Made by a program: the position numbers and the translations under genes
The notes under the pieces: generated by a model
The model's database searches: none
Seen by the model: only the letters and a program-made list of their open reading frames with translations
Told to the model about the DNA's origin: nothing
Part shown: one piece after another, positions 35,488 to 49,269 of the stretch
How positions within the stretch are numbered: the stretch's first letter is position 1
Layout of the letters: every line of letters begins with the position of its first letter
Assembly: GCA_002221725.1 (NCBI GenBank)
Contig: NJFT01000073.1
Location: forward strand, 1 to 64,000
DNA length: 64,000 nt
Reading direction: 5' to 3'
From: Scedosporium boydii
Taxonomy: Eukaryota; Ascomycota; Sordariomycetes; Microascales; Microascaceae

Positions 35488-37714
35488 AATTACGGGATTA
35501 CTTTTTATTTGGGAATGCTTGGTATATCTTGCTTGCTTTTACGAATTTATTCAATACGCACTTAGACTCTTGAGGCCTCTTTGCGAAGCGGGCAGGTTTA
35601 TTTATTTATTTTTTTTCTACTGTTTTCTCTGGGGGTTTTCTTCTCTTTTTCCCTTCTTCCAGGTGGACGTTTTGTACTGATAACTTGTCGATGTTTGTAT
35701 GTAAAGACTCGATCTGTTCGCGTTTTCTCGTGCTGCTCTATCGTCCGGGCCTGGAGCATTTGATTCTTCTCTGCTGGCTGTCTCCTGTGTCGCCCGCCGA
35801 GCTAATGGACTGCGTCCCTTCCCCCGACATCCATCCCCGAACGTGCCCAGTGATGCACTGCATACAAGCAACAAATTGGGCACGTTCGGGCTTACAGCAC
35901 ACCAGTTATCCCGTCTATCCGACGGACGTGTAGTGCCCGTGCGCTACAGTAGTCGAGACTCCCCTCAATCTTGAAGGAGTAAAACTTTGAAGAAGGCCGG
36001 ATGCGGTGTTGTTGATTGGCTTGAGTGTGGTTGCCCCCGAGAGAAGCCGAGGGCTTGGGCGGGACATGCATAGAGTTTGCAGTTTTAGGGTTCCTCCTGA
36101 TTCCCTTTTTCCCCTTTAGTTTTAATTTCATACATGAGGTCAGTGAGGGACTGGAGAGGGGAAAGCTGGTGAGAGGATTGTATGAAGCTGGAATCTCGGA
36201 TGAGTGGCTACGAAGTTGATAGGATATACGGCGCTGTACGAAGTAGTTCATCAAATTGTAGATTTTAAATCAACTTCGGAAACGAACCAATGTCATCCAT
36301 TTAGTGTAAACTACGCTACACCACACTACTTGCCACCCAAATAGCACGAGGTTATCGCCGAATATTCAGATCAATACTTCGTGCATTGCTTCCCGGCTTA
36401 GGCGGAACTCCGCAGTACGTGGTAAGCCACAGCATGCAGACGCCTTCTTTTTGCCTTTTTTTTCTTTCTTTTTTTGGGATACTCTCTTTTTCGCCTTCGC
36501 AAGCTCGGGCCCTCGATAGACTCCGATCTCCGATGAGAGATAAAATCGTGTACTTCGTACTTCGTAAAAAGTACATGCCGATTGGGTCGGCCAGTAAGAC
36601 CTAACGAAGTATTTATCATCAAGATTACTTTCGTATATTAAATCCGAAAACAGAACATTCCGGGAACCAGGGCCCAGAGTGGAGCCGAGTGTTTTATCGC
36701 CAGGCCAGGCCAGGTCATACTTTGACCCAAAAAAGCAACATTGAAGCCTTGCCAGGACTCCACATTTCTTCAGTGGTGAGAGCTGAGAGGTTCTGTCGAT
36801 CAGATTCATCATTCGATACACCCTACAAGTAGAGTACACATACGTCGTTGGAGGCTTCGCAGGACTCTGATGGAGCTTGGTATAGGAATTTGCCTGGAGC
36901 TCAATGTCCAAAAACTCACGCAAAAAAAAAAAAAAGGTGCTGTTCCGTGGGCAAGGTCAGAACCGCAACTCAAGATTTGGTCTCCGAAAGAAGATCGTAA
37001 AACGTCTGGGCCACGGCTTAAGCTTCGCCGTTGCCGTATTTGCATGATAAGCTCGACGAGATCCTAACTTTGAGATCTTCTAGAGGCGAAAGAGAGACGA
37101 GGCTGGAAGAGGCGAAAGAGAGCCAGGGAGACCACCGGTCCTCGAATCGAGTCACCGATTCTGCCTGGACATAATACCTGTCATTTCACACTTTCTGCTT
37201 GTCTTTCTTTCTTCCACCTGATAGACTTGTTTTTACTTCCAGGCTGCTCACCGAGGCTCGGTAATCTGTAAATGGAATATCCGCGCTCTTTATCTCGAAG
37301 CCGGAAACCACGGGTCTGACGTCGACTTATCCACATATATTATTGAAGTTTCCTTTGATGTTATCGGCACACTAAGCTCAAATCTTCTAAGCGTCAAGTA
37401 TGCGAAACACTTTCACTTCTATGGCTGTGGGTTTCTCTGACTTCCAAAACCTACGAAATACGCTAACTTCACGCAGAAAACATTGGGACGATGGCGAATG
37501 GACTGCCCGAAGGACCAATCCTCACGCCTAGACCCCGTTAGTCGGGCGTAAACCATCGGCGTTATTGAAGCAATACTCCGCTCGACTTTAAGAAAATCGC
37601 GAACCATTTCGGCTTTTGCCCCTCACGCCCTCCTCGGCCACGCCTTGTAAGACATTTTTAAGATTGACCCTCGTTCCCTTTACCGCCTCTAGAAATTCAA
37701 CGAGTCGCAGGGCT

Positions 37715-37730
37715 TAATAATAATAATAAT
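37715..37730. repeat. (AAT)n microsatellite
   Basis: Five tandem TAA/AAT units occur in the gene-free region upstream of the Zn2Cys6 gene. A simple length-variable repeat; no function is implied. Confidence 0.85.
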
Positions 37731-38885
37731 GGGCGGTTAGATACGACTCTACGAGGGTATCAACCTATGTCAAGGGGGAAACAAAAGGTGCACGTGGGGA
37801 GATGCCTCAGCTGTTCCTCTCAGCCACTTGCGTTTCGTGGGGGGACCCTGAGAACGGGGATAGCGATGTGATACGAGAAGTGGGAAAGATGTCGTATTTC
37901 GAGATTTTTTATCTTCAAACGGTAACATTGAACTCTCCGATGCTAGCGTCAGCCATTTTCTCGGAGTGGACCACAATATACTTTGATACCTTGAAAAAAA
38001 AACTCTGGTGATTGTGAGATTTGATGCTGTCATTCCCGACGGAGTTAGGGGATTGAGTTGGGTCCATTGCTTGCGTCGGTGCAATGTACTTTGTAGTGGG
38101 TCGGGGAAGGATAGGAAGTCGGCCCCACCAGGGGTCCGAGGGAAGCAACCACAGGTGACAGGCTCCATACACTACGGATACACGACACTACGCAGTACAA
38201 GTATTTCGTACTTTGTATGGTTCCGCTACGACAGTGCTCAATGGACCTGGAGCCTGGAAAGGATGGTTGAGCGACTCATGAGAAAGGACACTAAATGCGG
38301 AAGAGGAAAGGATATTAGTCATGCGACTCGCACTTTGCACTTTCTTGGGTCAATTTGATGTGTGTGTGTCCACTGGGCGCCCCTTCCCCGCGCCTATCTC
38401 TCGGGTACGAAGTACAACGTAGACAAATGTCCGAAGCCATATCAACTGATCACGTTGTGGTGCGAATGCTCAAGTACTTTGATCGCTCATTTCAATGGAG
38501 GCAGGAGGAGAGAAGCTAGATTATTGGGAATTTGCCTTGTACCCTGCCAATATCTCCGAGGAGAGATCATTGATGCAGATTGTGGCAGATGTCTGATGCA
38601 TCGAATGGGAGTCGCCCACCCATTAGCAGTTGGTCGTACTCGTAAACTAAGATTACTTCCGCTTCCGTGGTTTAAACTCATCAGGGTACTTCGGACTTCG
38701 GGAGACAAGTGACAAACTTGGACAGCCACAATGAATGAAACAGGGATGAGTGACAAACCCCAAGCAAACAACGATGGGGGCGAAGACAGCGAAGACAGTT
38801 GGATCGTCTTGATTTGGTCCAGGCCCAGCAGGCAGCGAGCGTCGACACAAACATTGATCACGTCGAAAAGTGGTGCAAAGGACGT

Positions 38886-38924
38886 AAGAACGTGAGGACA
38901 TGAGAACGTGAGAACGTGAGAACG
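38886..38924. repeat. short tandem repeat, GAACGTGA-like units
   Basis: Four to five slightly diverged 8-10 bp units (GAACGTGAG, GACATGAG, GAACGTGAG, GAACGTGAG) lie in tandem in the gene-free region. No function is known. Confidence 0.75.
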
Positions 38925-40185
38925 GAGTACGCATACACCCAAGGAATCGGTCGCAGCGAGGGACTGATTCGAACAATCGATCCCAGCCCAGGCTGTGCCA
39001 AGTGTGTGCTTGACAAACACAAACTCGACATACGAAGTACACAGTTGCAGTATCTTGATCAAATAAAGTATTATCTCCAATTCGATTACCAATCCTGCTC
39101 TCTGGGATTGGACGAGCTAAGCCAAACGACCAATCTGCGCTGGTGATGTTCCTCAAATTAGCACGCAACGTCGGAAATAAGCTCGCGCTGTGGGAAACCC
39201 TGGGCTCGCTCCCATGTACTCTCTAAATTCCGTCCATGCCGGGCTCTTTCAATCCCCGAATATCGTGTCGTTCCCCCGAACGAAAAAAGCCCCCTTCCCC
39301 AGAAATCCCAAACCCGCAAATATTCGTTTCTAGCCTCGTCTGCCTGCATCGAGACGAGTTGGGTTACTGGTAAGTTTTAATTTATCCCAATCTGTCTCTT
39401 TCCATCTCCCCCTCGCTGCTTTGCATCTGGTCCATGTTCTTTTCATTACTTTGTGTGTATCTCCCCGTTTCCCACGTCTCGCTTCCCGTTTCCTGCCAGC
39501 CCGTCACTGTCTTGTAGCGCGCCGTAGTTGCAGCATGCAACTTCACCGAACCCCTCGAGACCGATGATGTCCCACCAGGAGATTTCTCGGATTCTCACTG
39601 CGCGCTGCCGTTGTTCATGTCAGGGCCCATGAGCCTTACTTCCCCTACTTGGTCTGCCCTTTCTCTTATTCTCTACTCTGTATGTGACACGCGGTCCAGG
39701 TCTTGCTTGGAACCTGCGTCATTGGTCCTGCCTGTCGCGTTTCCTGTAATACATCTCTTGCCTGTCTCTGGTGGGAAGCGGCCCAAGTCTCGTATGGCTC
39801 TCCCCTCAAAATGTATTGTAACCATCACCAGTCCTTTCCCATCCGTCAGTCTATTAGTCTACCCCCGCAGACCGCCCACACGTATCCTGTTGCTTGGCCT
39901 TCTGACCCTCCCGTTGCCGCATTACAAATGAGCGAATCGCGCTCTGCCCGGTTCCCGCGACGACTCTCATCCACACTTGACTTTCTACACACGGAATCTC
40001 AACATATAATGCCATCTGCTGACCCTATAGAACTAGGGTTTCCTCGTCTCTCTTCTAGCGGCGCCCGGCGCTTGTGCTAGCTTTTGTTCCCAGTGTACTT
40101 CCATATCAGCGATGGGGAGCTATACTCTCAGGCCTTAATAAGGCGGGGTTCAAACAATCGCAGCTTCTCTTTTCCTTTCTAAGAA

Positions 40186-42920
40186 ATGGTGGCAGAGTCG
40201 CCTCTCGGCGGCATGACGGGCGGTGTTGGTTCGATAACCCTGACCGAAACCGCCCCTTCTCGTCCGCCGCCGAAGAAGAGGAGACGCGCCGTTATATCGT
40301 GTGTCGAGTGTCACCGACGCAAGCAAAAAGTAGGTCAAACAAGAATTCTGATATACCCGTCATCGAGTCCTATTACCCTGAATACTTTGATTCATCAAGC
40401 TGAAAGAGATGGATAAACATCGAATCTGTCAAGCCTCCCCTCCCAATAATGGGCCCCACCGTGTATGTTAGTGTCGAACCATCATTGCTAACCTTCATGG
40501 CATCTCAAGTGCGACCGGGAGCTCCCTTGCGCCAACTGCAAGTTCCGTAACAAAGAATCAGTCTGCCGTTATGAATCGTCGGTGCCAAGTCTAAGGTTTG
40601 TCTCTAGAAAGAGCGAAATGTATACTTTTCCTGTTCATCCTAGATCTCTTTGTGACTAACCAACTACCGTTATCTCCGCTCATCAGGACGTCTACTCGGT
40701 CCATATCACCCGTGACATCTACTTCTACTTCCGATGTAGGCCCTACGCGCCCACCGGCATCCGCCCGGCGCATGTCAAAGGCGGCGGCAATGGTAGAGTC
40801 TAGGGACGATGGCGATGCCAAAACCCAAGCATCCAACTCGCCGAGTACGCAGGGCGGTTGCGAGGAGTTAAGGGACCGGTACAAGAGTCTTATTCGACAC
40901 CTACCTGCTAAATGCTATATCGACCAGCTTGTGGGTATTTATTTCGCAGAGGTCAACTGGCACACCCATTTCATTGACCCGCACGAGTTTATGCAATTGG
41001 TCGAACGATGGAGCCAGATTCCCTTCGCAGTCTTCCAGAAAACGGGACCCATGTCTCTTCCACCGAAATTGAGGGTCTTTCCTGCTCTGCTGTTCCAGGT
41101 TTTAGCAACCGTTCTTCTGGTCGTACCCGAGGATCCAAGGGGGCCCTTCGAGTCGCTCAAATATGCTGGGACGATGTCGCTTCGGGATCTCGCCGTAGAT
41201 TATAGCGAGACAGGCCACGCCCTCTTGTCCTTGGTCGGCAGGCCCGAAGTTACAATCATGAATGTACAAGCGGGGATGGCCCGTTGCGTCCTTTTCGCCT
41301 ATCTGGCCGATATTCTCGGATCTGTTAGTTTTTTTCCTCTTAGAAACCCCTTCCCACTTCCTTAAAATCCTTTGGATCATTGGCTTTGCCGGAAGATCCT
41401 GCCCGCATTCATGGTTAATTAACCGACGCTACTCCAGTGGAATTCCCTCAAAGAGGTGCTGACTGACGCGCGGGACCTCGGCATGCATGACGATTTATTT
41501 GATCCCAAGCCTCCGAGTACGACACTCCAGGATATTCTGGAGACAGAGTGGTTGGTGCAAGAAAGAAGAGCACTTTACATGACATTGACGATATGGTAGG
41601 CATTCTTCGGATCCTCTTTTTCGCCTTTGCCTTCCCTTTTCCTTTTCTTTCCTTTTACTGCCATGGCCATGGCCATTTTGTCTCCGAGCTAGAGTGGATT
41701 ATTCATGAGCTAACCTCTTTCCTTTAGGGACACTCACTTTTCTTTGATTCTGGGAAAGCCTCCGTTTATCGATCCTCAGCAGAAGCGACCTAGTCTTCCT
41801 GTGGATTGTGTTCCGCCATACGACAAGTCTACTTGCCCTGTGCGATTACGAAATGATGATACCGATCCACCAACACCGCTGACGCGCAGTCTCTGGCTTT
41901 TCAAACTTGCCGGTCCTCTGAGGGACTCCAATTTCTCTGAAAACGTGGGCCTGGATTGCATGGACTTCGCGCGAGCCGAGCTCGTCGGAAGGGAGGTCGT
42001 TGAGACGGCCCAAAAAATCCCTGGCTATTTCCGACTTGAATCGACTGATTGGCGCTGGGATAACCATCCGGACTGCCCTTGGCTAACGTCATCGCGATTC
42101 TGCTTCGACCAATGGGTTCAGTTCCATATCATGGTGTTGCACCGCTCGTACATTTTAAATCGGTCCCTGAGTCGAACAGAGGCTCTTAGGGCAGCCATCA
42201 AACTACTGAGTTCTCAGCAAATCGTTTATCAAGGAACGGTAATGAATTCGTGGAGAAAGTGAGTTTCTCGTAGTCACCACTCGAACTTTACATCTAAATG
42301 TTCGCTGTCTATGATTACCTCCGTTCCTGTACTAACATGCTTTTCTCTCCTTTAGCTTTATGCTATTCTTCGGGACCTTTGACGCCCTGATCCTGATCAC
42401 CATGATCTACACCCTGTTCCCAAGAGAGAACGTCCGTCTCTACGAGGCTGCAAAACCGCAGTTCGACTGGACCATCAAGCGCTATCAGGCGATGCAAGAT
42501 GTCAATCCTCTTGCCACGACAGTAAAATGGGCAGTCGAGGCGAGCTTTAGGCGAATGAAGAGGACGGTCATGTCGACGATGAGAGCGGCCGATCCTCTGA
42601 GCATCGCTAGCATCTGTACCAGCCCGCCGGTCCCTAGCTCCCCTGTAATGTCGGATGAAGACGCCCCCTCCTCAAGCCGATGCTCTTTTCCCGAGAATCG
42701 TCTTTGCTTCTTTACTCGGTGGTTCGGTAATCGCAAGTCCGCTGGAGATGCTGGAGCCCCGGCGTCTCCACCCAAGGCGGGGGTTCCGGAGCAGAATCTT
42801 GATATTTCGGCGTCCTGTCCCGTGGGCTATTTGGTCTTTAACCCTGGGGGGTGCTGTGTCGCGGGCGATACTCCTCAGTCGACGATGGGGGATGATCGAA
42901 TGGTTAGAAGCGAAGGGTGA
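40186..42920 (+). CDS. Zn2Cys6 fungal-specific transcription factor
   Basis: Six exons, join(40186..40329,40510..40595,40687..41323,41438..41595,41728..42258,42356..42920), give 706 residues. The zinc cluster is C39-x2-C42-x6-C49-x5-C55-x2-C58-x8-C67, with intron 1 (180 nt) falling exactly between Lys48 and Cys49. It is preceded by the basic run PPKKRRR, a likely nuclear signal. After a Ser/Thr-rich linker, the middle (about 125-480) matches the fungal-specific TF domain (PF04082 type): IYFAEVNWHTHFIDPHEF, SLRDLAVDY, ERRALYMTLTIWDTHFSLILGKPPFID. The C-terminus is Ser/Pro-rich and less certain; a further intron near the stop cannot be excluded. Targets are unknown. No metabolic cluster surrounds it, so no pathway can be inferred from context. 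Confidence 0.88.
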
Positions 42921-43991
<1,071 letters not shown>

Positions 43992-44846
43992 ATGTCTCAC
44001 CCCAGAGTAGAAGAAGTGTCCGACAGCGACCTCTCAGACCCCTCCGAAGGCAACATCTCCGACTTCGACGAATCCGACATCCTCCTCAGCACAACCGCTC
44101 CCCCCACCAAACCACCCCCCTTCGTCGCATCCTCATCCTCCCAGGCCTCCTCCTCAGCAGCAGCAGCACGCAACGCAGCCGCCGCCGCCTCCCTCCTCCA
44201 AAGACCCCCGCAATACTCCACCGCCACGGACGCGAAGCACTACGTCGACTTCCAATGCCTTTACCCGATCTACTTCTCCGCTCAGCACACGCGGCAAGAG
44301 GGCCGGCGCGTTTCGCGGTCGCTGGCGGTGGCGAACCCTATCGCTAGGGATATCGCGCATGCGTGTTCGCAGCTGGGGTTCCAGGTTCTTTTCGAGCCGG
44401 GGAAGTGTCATCCGCGAGACTGGGCGAACCCGGGCAGAGTCAAGGTGAAGCTACGGGATCCGCACAGACCCGTGGGCGCGCCCGCCGTGAATAATAAGCA
44501 TCACCTATACAGGCTCGTGGCGGGCTGGTTGCAGAAGCACCCTACCACGGACGACTCGCAGTCCTTGAGGTATCAGATCCCTGGGGTTCCTACGCCTAAG
44601 ATGGGGGAGAAGTGGCCTAGGCCCGCGGTGCCGAAGGGTTGGAAGATGAATGAGTTGTTGCCGTTTATTAGTCCCGCTATGACGGGTGGTGGGGTTAGTG
44701 AGAATTTGTTTAAGGATATGATGAAGGAGATGGCGAGTGGGGGGGATCCTATGTCGGCTTTGATGGGTGCTGGGGCTGGGGCGGGTGCAGGGGGTGAGGA
44801 GACGGGGAAGAAAAAGAAGGATAAGAAGGGGAAGGGTAGGGCTTGA
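43992..44846 (+). CDS. sec65: signal recognition particle subunit SRP19 (Sec65)
   Basis: One exon, 284 residues. SRP19 binds the tips of SRP RNA helices 6 and 8 and allows SRP54 to load, so that SRP can target secretory proteins to the ER. The N-terminal 75 residues are acidic then Ser/Ala-rich (SDSDLSDPSEG, an AAAARNAAAAA run). The SRP19 domain covers about 80-190: FQCLYPIYFSAQHTRQEGRRV, VANPIARDIAHACSQLGF, EPGKCHPRDWANPGRVKV and the YRLVAGWLQKHP helix. The C-terminus ends with a Gly/Ala repeat and a Lys-rich tail (GKKKKDKKGKGRA), typical for this protein and probably RNA-contacting. Length is close to yeast Sec65 (273 residues). It converges on the dynactin gene, with only 375 bp between stops. 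Confidence 0.95.
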   Translation: MSHPRVEEVSDSDLSDPSEGNISDFDESDILLSTTAPPTKPPPFVASSSSQASSSAAAARNAAAAASLLQRPPQYSTATDAKHYVDFQCLYPIYFSAQHTRQEGRRVSRSLAVANPIARDIAHACSQLGFQVLFEPGKCHPRDWANPGRVKVKLRDPHRPVGAPAVNNKHHLYRLVAGWLQKHPTTDDSQSLRYQIPGVPTPKMGEKWPRPAVPKGWKMNELLPFISPAMTGGGVSENLFKDMMKEMASGGDPMSALMGAGAGAGAGGEETGKKKKDKKGKGRA

Positions 44847-45221
44847 ATGAGCTTTAGTTGCGGATGGGATCGGAATATTCTATGAGCAACGAGCAGGGGA
44901 CTGGCTTGCCCGCCGTAACGCACGGTGGCCGCGTTGGATGGACTTAGCTACCATAGGAACAGGTATTGCTAGCATCACGGCTCCAGCCGCTGGGAGTAGC
45001 TGCTATGAGAGCACGTCGGCCCGATACATATGCTACACGGAGCATCCTAACAAAGTCGGGCCGGGGAAAATGCCACAAAATAAGTCTTTAATTCCAACGA
45101 CAAACTAAATGGTATCTTGCGTCGTGCTGCGCCGTGCATGGTGCACACCAGTAAATCCTCTAACCCCCCTCCTCTTCTTCAACTACATCTCAGACAGGAG
45201 ATTAAAACAAACCCCGACTCT
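44847..45221. other. convergent 3' region
   Basis: A 375-bp interval between the SRP19 (plus) and dynactin (minus) stop codons must hold both 3' UTRs, which may overlap. Nothing else is visible. Confidence 0.7.
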
Positions 45222-48200
45222 TTAATCCGTTTCGACCCTCGCAGCCTGTAACCGCTCCCACTCCGCAGAGCCAACGATCTGCACATCCTTGCCAGTACCA
45301 GGAATCACCTTCCCATCAGCACCAGGGAGACGAATCTGCAGTCTCGCAAGAGCCCTGTTCCCAGCTTTTGCGGCATGCTTCCCGCCGAGAACAGTCCTAG
45401 ACTTCTTCACAACTTCCTCCTGCCAGCTCTTCCAGGCAGCATAGTCCTCGGTCTGCTTAGCAGCATGATACTGCGGCGTAGTCTTCGCCCTCCTCCAAGC
45501 AAGCTTATCCTCGGGCAGCGTCGTCAAATCGTACACCTTAGCCGACGAGGCAATGCGAAGAAGCTCCCCAAGCACATCGCGACCCTCGGCCGCCACAACA
45601 GCCCGTCTCCGCTGTTCGACGGAGGGCGGCTTCTTGAGCGGCTCGGCGAGCCACGCGTACTTATGCTGCTCCGTCGTCCTGGCCCGCTGGTTGTCCTCGC
45701 GCAAGTAGCGCACGGCGGCCTGCAGATTGGTGATTTCCCCTCTAAGGCCATCCATCTGCCGGGCCGTCGCCACGGCGCGTTCCTGGCCCACCTTGGTGTT
45801 GGCCTCGCCGACGCCTTCGACGAAAGCGCGGCTGTCGCCCGCGACCTTCTTCCACTTGTCGCGCTCGGCTTCGAGAACGCGGAGCTCGCGGTCCTGCTTC
45901 TCGATGTCCTCCATGAGACCCATGTTCTGCTTCTTGACGCCTTCGAGATCGCCTTCGAGCTCGCCCATGCGGTTGACCTTGGCCTGTGCGTCCTTCATCC
46001 GAGACTCGAGGGTCTCGATCTTGAGGAGGGCGGTGCTGAGGGTGTCGTCGCGCTGGGCTACCGTCCTACGCGCCTCGTTGTACTCCTCCCTTAGGCGCCT
46101 CATGGCTTCCTCGGCGTCGACCGGTCGCGTCTTTTGCGCCGTGAGTTCGTTGGACTTGACAACCCAGGGGGCGGGGTGCACGTCGAATTCCTGGACTTGG
46201 TCAAGATCAGAGCAGAGAGCGGCGAGGTCGTTCAGCTGGTTCGTGGAAACACGAAGACCGGCAAGATACGTAGAGAAGAGATCAGACTCGCTGGACGACG
46301 TGACAGCGGTGGTAGTCCTCGAGATGGTGCTCTGCACTTCGGCAAAAGTATAAGGCTCATTGCGGCCTTCCTCGGTGAGAAGAGTGTGCAGATCGATACC
46401 AAGCTGGCGTGCCAGATTGGCAAGGTCTTGCGCAGCACTCTCGACCTGCTCAAAGGCGTCTCTCGATTCGGGCTGCAAGGATAGGGACCGGGTCTTCAAG
46501 TCTTCCAACGCGCGCACTGCCTTGCCAGCAAGAAGCTTGGCACTTCGCGTCTGTCCGATGGCTAGCTCGGCACGCTTGACAAAGTGTTGGCTGAGCTCGT
46601 CCTGCCCGTTTTCGGAAGAGGACAAGATCCTCTGCACCATGGCCTTGAGGGTGGTGAACGAAATAGTTGCGGACTCGAGATAGCTCTGCATATTTAGTGT
46701 CTGCATATAAGTCTCGTCTGCGAAGGAGGCGAGGTCTTCGGCGAGATGAACTTCGCCAAGGTGAGAAAGGACGGCAATAGTTCGCTGAAGCTCGTCGGCG
46801 CACTTCTTCTCCTTGAGCTCATCTTTCCTGAGACCGTCAATCCAAGAGTTAAGAGCCCGCTCAACGGGATCTAATTCGTGGAGAGCAGATTCGAATTTGG
46901 CAAATCCTTCAGGCGAGCAGCGTCGGATCGTGTTGGCAAATCGTTCGCACATGGCCGATACCCAGGTGAGCTTGTCAATAGCATCGCGACCATAGAACAC
47001 ATCGTCCTCGTGTCCAGGATGAACCTGGCCATCGACTCTCTCCGAAATGAAGCCCTGCAGCATGTTGGCCTTGAACGAGACTCGCTGGAAGCGCAAGAAG
47101 GCAAGGACAGAGTTCTGATCCTCTTTGTAGCTGTCGGGGAGGAACAATTTGACAATCTCGAGATGCTGCTCCGCTTCTTGGGCTTCGAGTCGACGCAATT
47201 CCAGGTCGATGGCCTTGACTTGAGCTTTCGAGGCGGATAGCTGAAGCTTCATATTGAGGTCCAGCATAGCCCTAGACCGGTCGTTCAGCTTCGCCGACTC
47301 CGTCTCGGTGACAGCGTGAGAAGCGCGCATATCTTCCAAGTCCGTCTGCAAAGTGGTGACGAGTTGGCGGAACCTGGAGAGGGTATACTCCATGTCTTCT
47401 AAGCCTTGCTCCTGTTGAGTAACTCGTCGAACTTGTTCGGCGATAACAGAGTCCTTAAAGTCAAGCTCCTCTTGCATCTCCTTTTCATTCTGGACGTGGT
47501 TGGCTTCGAGCTCGTCGTTGAGCTCCTTGAGGGTCTCGAGCTCATCAATAACGGCCTTGAGCTCGGTGACCTCCTCGCCTAGGGACATGTTCCGATGCGT
47601 AAGGTCCTCAATTAGGTCTTCCGCACCAAGAGCGTTCTCGAGCTGCTGTCGCAAGTCCTCAATGATGTCACTAGACTTTTCGAGCTTCTCCTTGCATTGG
47701 CCCAACTGCTCCTTCGTAACGGCAAAGTCCTTAAGGTCCTCCTCCAATGCAGCATTTTGATCGAGCAGCTCGGCTTCCTTCTCACGCGTAATGTCCCGGA
47801 ATCGCACGAGAGCCTCCCTCAGCCTTTCGTTTTCCCTGTCCTTGGCTATCCAGCTTTCACTAGCTCGCTCTTCGGGAGTCAGACCCTGGACAGCCTCCTC
47901 CCGTTCGGCGTGCAAAATATCATACTCGAGCTGGAGGACCTCGAGCCTCTCTTTAGTCATCTCTAGATCCATCTTGACGTGTTCAAGCTGCTCTTCCGCC
48001 ATCTCACGGTCAAGTAGCATGCTCTCTAGCTCCGTCTCATGGTCAGCTTGGGCATCTTCGAGGGCAGCTATTTTCTGCTCCATCTCCTTTACTTGCTTCC
48101 TCGATTCGTTGTTATCCTGGGCCTTTTGCTGCAGTTTTTGGATGATAGTTTGGTATCTCTCAAGGTCCTGCTGAAGCTTGGGAATCGTCGCTAGCTTGTC

Positions 48201-49269
48201 TCGGTTCTCCATCGCTTTTCGTTCCAGGATTTTAATCTTCGTCTTGAGATCCGCGATCTCGCGGTTGGCAGCGTCGTTCGCCGCAGGCCGGCCCCCTCTT
48301 ACTCCAGTAGCGGATCCTTGAGCCGCTGCCGTGAGCCTCTCCACCGGGTTAGACTTGGTGAGGATGGGGCTCCTAGGCTTCGGCGACAGGATCTCTGTTT
48401 CACTCTTGTCGGAGGCCATAGTCCCTTCTTCCTTGCTCGACCTGCGGCTATCGGCCCCGGTTGCTTGTGAATCCGCCGATGGTCGTCGTAAGCTACCAGT
48501 CCTGCTGGGAGGCTTGGAAGAGGCTAGCGATAGTCGGTTGGCCAGCCTTGTAGAGCCGCTGCTTTGGCGGTTCGCCACCGAACCTGCCATAGGTTTTGCT
48601 GCAGTCTTCGGAAGAGGTGGAGGACCCATAGACGTCCGTACACTTCCAACGGTCTTAGGTTTGGTGCCAATGCTAGGGACGCGGGAATTTGAAGGAGTAT
48701 TCGTTCGTGAGCTTGAGGCACTAGTCGGTGTAATGCCTTTTGTAGGTGATTTCGTAGGTGACTGGTAGCGTAACGCCAGCGTTAGCTTGCTTTCAAGTAG
48801 CACCGGGAGAGAAGGAGAGGGTGTGCGAGAGGAGCGATATAGATAGGTTAGGTCTTACCCGGGCAATGCTCGTCGGTCGAGCAGACCGAGGACCGGGGCT
48901 CGGACTCGGTGCATTCAAACTTATCCTTCTCTTTAACGCCGGATCCGTCACTGAGCTCGAACCGCCGGGATTCTGCAAACTACTCGGTCTTGATGTTCTC
49001 CTCACCGCACCCGCCCTGGGAGCCGGGGCCGCCCTCGGCGGAGCTTGGCCGATAATCTTAAGGGCCTGCGGCTTCACAAACATTCCCCGGCCCATATCGC
49101 AGGTAAAGTACCGCCTATCATGGACGCTTCCATCATTCTTGCCGCTAGAATCCTCGAGTTCGACTCCTACCCAGATGCCCTGGGAAAACGCCGTCTCGCC
49201 GACGAACCTGACCTCGCCCTTGCATCCATTGGGGAGCTGGACGATCTGGCCCACAGCTATGTCCGTCAT
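45222..49269 (-). CDS. ro-3: dynactin p150-Glued subunit (CAP-Gly, long coiled coils)
   Basis: Two exons, complement(45222..48761,48859..49269), give 1316 residues. The 97-nt intron starts GTAAGA and joins ..TSIAR to SPTKSPTKG in phase 0. The N-terminal CAP-Gly domain (about 5-75) has the signature GKNDGSVHDRRYF (43-55), the site that binds EEB-type C-terminal tails of tubulin and EB1. A basic Ser/Pro/Thr-rich microtubule-binding linker runs to about 330. Coiled coil 1 follows with long Glu/Lys/Gln heptads, then the conserved dynactin region (LDLNMKLQLSASKAQVKAIDLELRRLEA), an intercoil segment, and a second coil. The protein activates cytoplasmic dynein and anchors cargo; in Neurospora the ro-3 gene is needed for nuclear distribution and straight hyphae. 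The size is usual. Confidence 0.96.

Larger units (their letters stand above)
35488..40185. other. 4.7 kb gene-free region
   Basis: This lies between the OMP decarboxylase and Zn2Cys6 genes, both plus. It contains TACGAAGTA-type words at 36237, 36551, 36558, 38406 and 39031, an (AAT)n microsatellite at 37715-37730, and a short tandem of GAACGTGA-like units at about 38886-38924. Frames of up to 200 codons (for example 38487-39092, minus) have no domain-like content. The last 800 bp are pyrimidine-rich and probably belong to the promoter and leader of the downstream regulator. Confidence 0.6.

Noticed and set aside
38487..39092. 201-codon minus-strand frame in the gene-free region
   Set aside because: Cys/Val/Leu-rich without domain, signal peptide or splice-consistent extension, and it overlaps another open frame; likely chance.
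45375..46353. Plus-strand frames of 200-240 codons inside the dynactin gene
   Set aside because: They mirror the long Glu/Lys/Leu-rich coiled-coil exon of dynactin on the minus strand.
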